From Microtetraspora sp. NBRC 13810 (GTDB lineage Bacteria; Actinomycetota; Actinomycetes; Streptosporangiales; Streptosporangiaceae), in the NCBI RefSeq assembly GCF_030268685.1, contig NZ_BSRQ01000009.1:124001-188000 (forward strand): a stretch of 64,000 nucleotides of DNA, written 5' to 3'. Positions 61,003 through 64,000 of the stretch are shown in pieces (positions within the stretch are counted from its first letter, which is position 1; each line of letters starts with the position of its first letter). Position numbers and translations under genes: made by a program. A model generated the notes under the pieces. That model did not search any database. It was given only the letters and a program-made list of their open reading frames with translations, and was not told where the DNA came from.

Positions 61003-62433
61003 ATGACCGAGCACGACGACCGGCTGACTCCGGGCGAGCTGCGCACACTCTTCCTCTTCGAGGCGCTCGACGACTCCCAGCTCGCCGCGTTCACCGAGCG
61101 CGGCCGGGTGCGACACCGCTCGGCCGGCGAGGTGGTCTACACCGAGGGCGACCCGGCGACCTGCTTCTACGTGCTGCTCAGCGGCGCGGTCACGCTGACC
61201 AGGCTGATCCGCGGCGACGAGGTGGAGATCATCCGCAGCGACCAGCGGGGCGCGTACGGCGGGGCCATCCAGGCGTACATGGGCGACCGGGCGGACCAGG
61301 TCTACGCCAACACGATGCGCGCGGTCACCGACGTGGAGCTGTTCGAGCTGCCCGCCGACCTGATCGCGACCTCGGTGCGCGAGTGGTTCCCGATGGCGAT
61401 GCACCTGCTGGAGGGGCTCTTCCTCGGCATGCGGGCCAACCAGACGATCGTCGGCGAGCGGGAGCGGCTGCTCGCGCTGGGCGCGCTGTCGGCGGGGCTC
61501 ACCCACGAGCTGAACAACCCGGCGTCCGCGGCCGTGCGGGCCACCTCGGTGCTGCGCGACCGGGTCGCCGGCATGCGGCACAAGCTGGCGATGATCGCCG
61601 ACGGCCGGCTGGACGGCACCCGCCTGCACCATCTCGTCGAACTCCAGGAGGCGGCGGTCAAGAAGGCCGCCTCGGCGGCTCCGCTGTCGCCGCTGGCCGC
61701 CTCCGACGCCGAGGACGTGCTCGGCGACTGGCTCGACGAGCACGGCATCGCCGGCGCCTGGGACCTCGCCTCCACCCTGGTCGCGGGCGGCATCGACGCC
61801 GACTGGCTGGAGCAGGTCTCGCTGGCCGTGGGCGAGGACAACCTGGACTCGGCGGTGCGGTGGATCACCTACACGATCGACACCGAGCTGCTCATGGGCG
61901 AGATCGACGACGCGGCCACCCGGATCTCCGGCCTGGTCGCCGCGGCCAAGCAGTATTCCCAGCTCGACCGCGCGCCGTACCAGGTCGTCGACGTGCACGA
62001 CCTGCTCGACGCGACGCTCACCATGTTCAAGGGCAAGTTCCCGCCCGGCATGCGCAAGGTCAGGGAGTACGACAGGTCGCTGCCGCAGATCCCGGCGTAC
62101 GCGGCGGAGCTCAACCAGGTGTGGACGAACCTCATCGACAACGCGCTGCACGCGATGGGCGACAGCGGGACGCTGACCGTGCGCACCTCGCGCAGCGACG
62201 ACATGGTCATGGTGGAGATCGGCGACACCGGTCCCGGCATCCCGGCGGAGATCCGGCCGCGCATCTTCGAGCCCTTCTTCACGACGAAGCCGGTCGGCCA
62301 GGGCACGGGGCTCGGACTGGACATCTCCTACCGGATCGTGGTGAAGAAGCACCACGGTGACATCCGGGTGGAGTCCAGGCCCGGGGAGACGTGGTTCCGG
62401 GTGCTGCTGCCGACGGTGGTCGTGCCCGGGTGA
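61003..62433 (+). CDS. Sensor histidine kinase with N-terminal cyclic-nucleotide-binding-type domain
   Basis: A 476-residue cytosolic kinase. Residues about 12-125 form a cNMP-binding-like beta barrel (AGEVVYTEGDPATCFYVLLS). The H-box is LSAGLTHELNNPASAAVRAT (about 163-182), and the ATPase domain has LNQVWTNLIDNALHAMG, DTGPGIPAEI and GTGLGLDISYR. No membrane helix. ATG at 61003 has AGGAGGA 3-5 bases upstream. The nearest receiver domain is in the preceding flavoenzyme, so the kinase probably phosphorylates Asp62 there. The ligand (cAMP, redox signal or other) is unknown. Confidence 0.92.
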   Translation: MTEHDDRLTPGELRTLFLFEALDDSQLAAFTERGRVRHRSAGEVVYTEGDPATCFYVLLSGAVTLTRLIRGDEVEIIRSDQRGAYGGAIQAYMGDRADQVYANTMRAVTDVELFELPADLIATSVREWFPMAMHLLEGLFLGMRANQTIVGERERLLALGALSAGLTHELNNPASAAVRATSVLRDRVAGMRHKLAMIADGRLDGTRLHHLVELQEAAVKKAASAAPLSPLAASDAEDVLGDWLDEHGIAGAWDLASTLVAGGIDADWLEQVSLAVGEDNLDSAVRWITYTIDTELLMGEIDDAATRISGLVAAAKQYSQLDRAPYQVVDVHDLLDATLTMFKGKFPPGMRKVREYDRSLPQIPAYAAELNQVWTNLIDNALHAMGDSGTLTVRTSRSDDMVMVEIGDTGPGIPAEIRPRIFEPFFTTKPVGQGTGLGLDISYRIVVKKHHGDIRVESRPGETWFRVLLPTVVVPG

Positions 62434-62445
62434 GCCCGGTGCCGG

Positions 62446-63201
62446 TCAGCCGCGCAGCAGGTTGACGATCGCGGCCACGCCGACAACCACCACCACGCCG
62501 CGCAGCACCCCGGTGGGCAGCTTGCGGCCGAGCCGCGCGCCGAGGTAGCCGCCCGTCATCGTGCCCAGCGCGATCACCGCCACGGCGTGCCAGTCGACGG
62601 GCGCGATGAAGACGAACATCGTCGCGGCGGAGGCGTTGACGATCAGGGTCAGCACGTTCTTCACCGCGTTGACGCGTTGCAGGTTGTCGTCGAGGAAGCT
62701 GCCGAGCAGCCCGATGAGCACCACGCCCTGCGCGGCGGCGAAGTAGCCGCCGTAGATCCCCGCGCCGAGGACGCCGAGCCGCAGCCACGGCCCGCCGTGC
62801 GGGTGCGCGGCCTGCCTGCGCTTCACCAGCCACTTGTTGAGGTACGGCTGGCTGATCACCAGCACGCAGGCCAGTCCGATGAGGATCGGCACGATGAACT
62901 CGAACGCCTTCTCCGGCAACCGGAGCAGCAGCAGCCCGCCGATGATCGAACCGATGACCGAGCTGATGCCCAGCCGGACGATCCGCCCCCGCTGCCCCTT
63001 GAGCTCGGCCCGGTAGCCGAGGACTCCGGTGACCCCGCCGGGCACCAGGCCGACGTTGTTGGAGACGATCGCCACCACGGGCGGGTAACCGAGCGCGAGC
63101 AACGTGGGGAACGTGATCAGTGAGCCCGATCCGACCACCGCGTTGATCGATCCGGCCCCGACTCCGGCCGCGAACACCGCGACCGCCTCCAATGGCGTCA
63201 A
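62446..63201 (-). CDS. TauE/SafE-family sulfite/organosulfur exporter-like membrane protein
   Basis: A 251-residue membrane protein, about eight helices, with the family mark GAGSINAVVGSGSLITFPTL near residue 15 and GAGIYGGYFAAAQGVVLIGL in the second half. The TTG at 63201 (MTPLEAVAVFAAGVG) is chosen because GGAGG lies 9 bases upstream; longer frames add hydrophilic Arg-rich sequence. It converges on the kinase gene with a 12-base gap. Substrates in the family include sulfite, sulfoacetate and others; not determined. Confidence 0.87.
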   Translation of the reverse strand: MTPLEAVAVFAAGVGAGSINAVVGSGSLITFPTLLALGYPPVVAIVSNNVGLVPGGVTGVLGYRAELKGQRGRIVRLGISSVIGSIIGGLLLLRLPEKAFEFIVPILIGLACVLVISQPYLNKWLVKRRQAAHPHGGPWLRLGVLGAGIYGGYFAAAQGVVLIGLLGSFLDDNLQRVNAVKNVLTLIVNASAATMFVFIAPVDWHAVAVIALGTMTGGYLGARLGRKLPTGVLRGVVVVVGVAAIVNLLRG

Positions 63202-63250
63202 TTCCCCACTCCTCCAATGGCCTTCCGCCCTGATGGTAGGGGGGATCAGG

Positions 63251-64000
63251 TCATGGACTCTCCTTGGGGGGCGTGAACAGGCCGCCGAGCCCCTCCAGCG
63301 CCTTGCTGATTTCGGACGGCACAATCCACACCTTATTGGCGTCCCCTTTGGCTATTTCGGGCAGGGTCTGCAGGTACTGGTAGGCCAGCAGCCGCTGGTC
63401 GGGTTTGCCTTCGTGGATCGCCCGGAAGACCAGCGCGATGGCGTCCGCCTGGCCCTTGGCCCGCATCGCGTGCGCCTCGGCCTCCGCCTGGGCGCGCAGC
63501 ACGACCGCCTCGGCCTCGCCGGTCGCCTTGAGCACGGCCGCCTGCCGCTCCCCCTCGGCGGTGAGGATCGCCGCCTGCCTGCGCCCCTCGGCTTCGAGCA
63601 CGACCGCCCGCTTGTCCCGGTCGGCCCGCATCTGCCGCTCCATCGAGTCCTGGATCGCGTGCGGCGGCTCGACGGACTTCAGCTCGACCCGGTTGATCCG
63701 GATCCCCCAGCGGGCGGTGGCCTCGTCGAGCACGTCGTGCAGCTCGGCCCTGATCGCCTCCCGGGACGCGAGCACCCGCTCCAGGTCCAGGGCGCCGACC
63801 ACGTTGCGCAGGGTCGTCACGACGAGATGCTCGACGCCGGCCATGACGTCGGCGATCTCGTAGGTGGCCGCCCGGGGATCGGTGACCTGGAAATAGGCGA
63901 CGGTGTCGACGGAGACGACGAGATTGTCGGCGGTGATCACATGCCTCGGCGGGAAAGAGACGACCTGCTCCCGCAAATCGACAAGATCTTTCATCCGGTC
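63251..64000 (-). CDS. SPFH/band 7 (stomatin/HflK-like) protein, 5' end missing
   Basis: The C-terminal 249 codons of a band 7 protein whose start lies beyond the window. Visible: the SPFH core (VDLREQVVSFPPRHVITADN, VVSVDTVAYFQVTDP, TTLRNVVGALDLERVLASRE), the long helical region with RQMRADRDKRAVVLEAEGRR and Ala/Glu repeats, and the end ISKALEGLGGLFTPPKESP. These proteins form membrane microdomain scaffolds and often partner with NfeD proteins. The frame is open through base 64000. Confidence 0.9.
   Translation of the reverse strand, partial: DRMKDLVDLREQVVSFPPRHVITADNLVVSVDTVAYFQVTDPRAATYEIADVMAGVEHLVVTTLRNVVGALDLERVLASREAIRAELHDVLDEATARWGIRINRVELKSVEPPHAIQDSMERQMRADRDKRAVVLEAEGRRQAAILTAEGERQAAVLKATGEAEAVVLRAQAEAEAHAMRAKGQADAIALVFRAIHEGKPDQRLLAYQYLQTLPEIAKGDANKVWIVPSEISKALEGLGGLFTPPKESP

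Overview
This is a high-GC actinobacterial chromosome segment, most likely from a sporulating filamentous actinomycete of the Streptosporangiaceae/Nonomuraea type. That inference rests on very high third-position GC, frequent GTG and TTG starts, leaderless genes with a TANNNT box about 6 bases before the start codon, a Rex-hemA-hemC-hemD block followed by a BldN-type sigma factor with its DUF5667 partner, an HspR/HAIR-controlled dnaK operon, a DUF397 protein and a bS22/COX24-type mini ribosomal protein. No rRNA, tRNA, CRISPR array, insertion sequence or prophage was seen. Taxonomy is inferred, not shown.

Layout. (1) 0-5.4 kb, minus strand: system II cytochrome c maturation (resA, ccdA, resB, ccsB) behind a histidine phosphatase. 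(2) 5.5-14.7 kb, minus strand: a LysR regulator, then tetrapyrrole synthesis in transcript order rex-hemA-hemC-cobA/hemD-hemB-PrimPol-like-hemL; the first four genes overlap by 3 or 4 bases. A Rex operator lies between rex and a divergent glutaredoxin-like gene. (3) 14.8-20.7 kb: a membrane protein fused to a monooxygenase-like domain, the BldN/RsbN-like pair, a HAD phosphatase, a HGxxG membrane protein and a tyrosine phosphatase. (4) 20.7-33.6 kb: an accessory-looking catabolic block with a secreted GH95 alpha-L-fucosidase-type enzyme, an IclR-aldehyde dehydrogenase-sugar ABC transporter operon, a secreted protein of unknown function, and a MocR/LysE pair. (5) 33.6-41.1 kb: acyltransferase, SDR, bS22, excisionase-like HTH, phosphatase-like protein, AcuC deacetylase, proC, proline dehydrogenase and a lipoprotein. 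(6) 41.2-48.1 kb: dnaK-grpE-dnaJ-hspR-clpB with two HAIR operators. (7) 48.1-57.5 kb: repeat-bearing exported proteins, TPR-like protein, two TetR systems, CapA, Fur/CatR-catalase, a membrane hydrolase and DUF397. (8) 57.7-64 kb: HD hydrolase, then a Rieske membrane protein, a receiver-flavin oxidoreductase fusion and a cNMP-domain histidine kinase, then TauE/SafE and a partial SPFH protein.

How it fits together. Cytochrome c assembly, heme supply and the NADH-sensing repressor Rex sit side by side, which suggests respiratory redox control of heme output. GH95 and the IclR operon each carry a near-identical 13-bp palindrome and a similar TTGACA promoter, so they look like one regulon for a deoxyhexose such as L-fucose; the aldehyde dehydrogenase could oxidise lactaldehyde. 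The most unusual system is at 58.4-62.4 kb: a kinase with a cyclic-nucleotide-type sensor domain appears paired with a receiver domain fused directly to a thioredoxin-reductase-like flavoenzyme that lacks the redox-active CxxC, next to a DUF2231-Rieske membrane protein. This looks like a phosphorelay ending in a redox enzyme rather than in a DNA-binding regulator.
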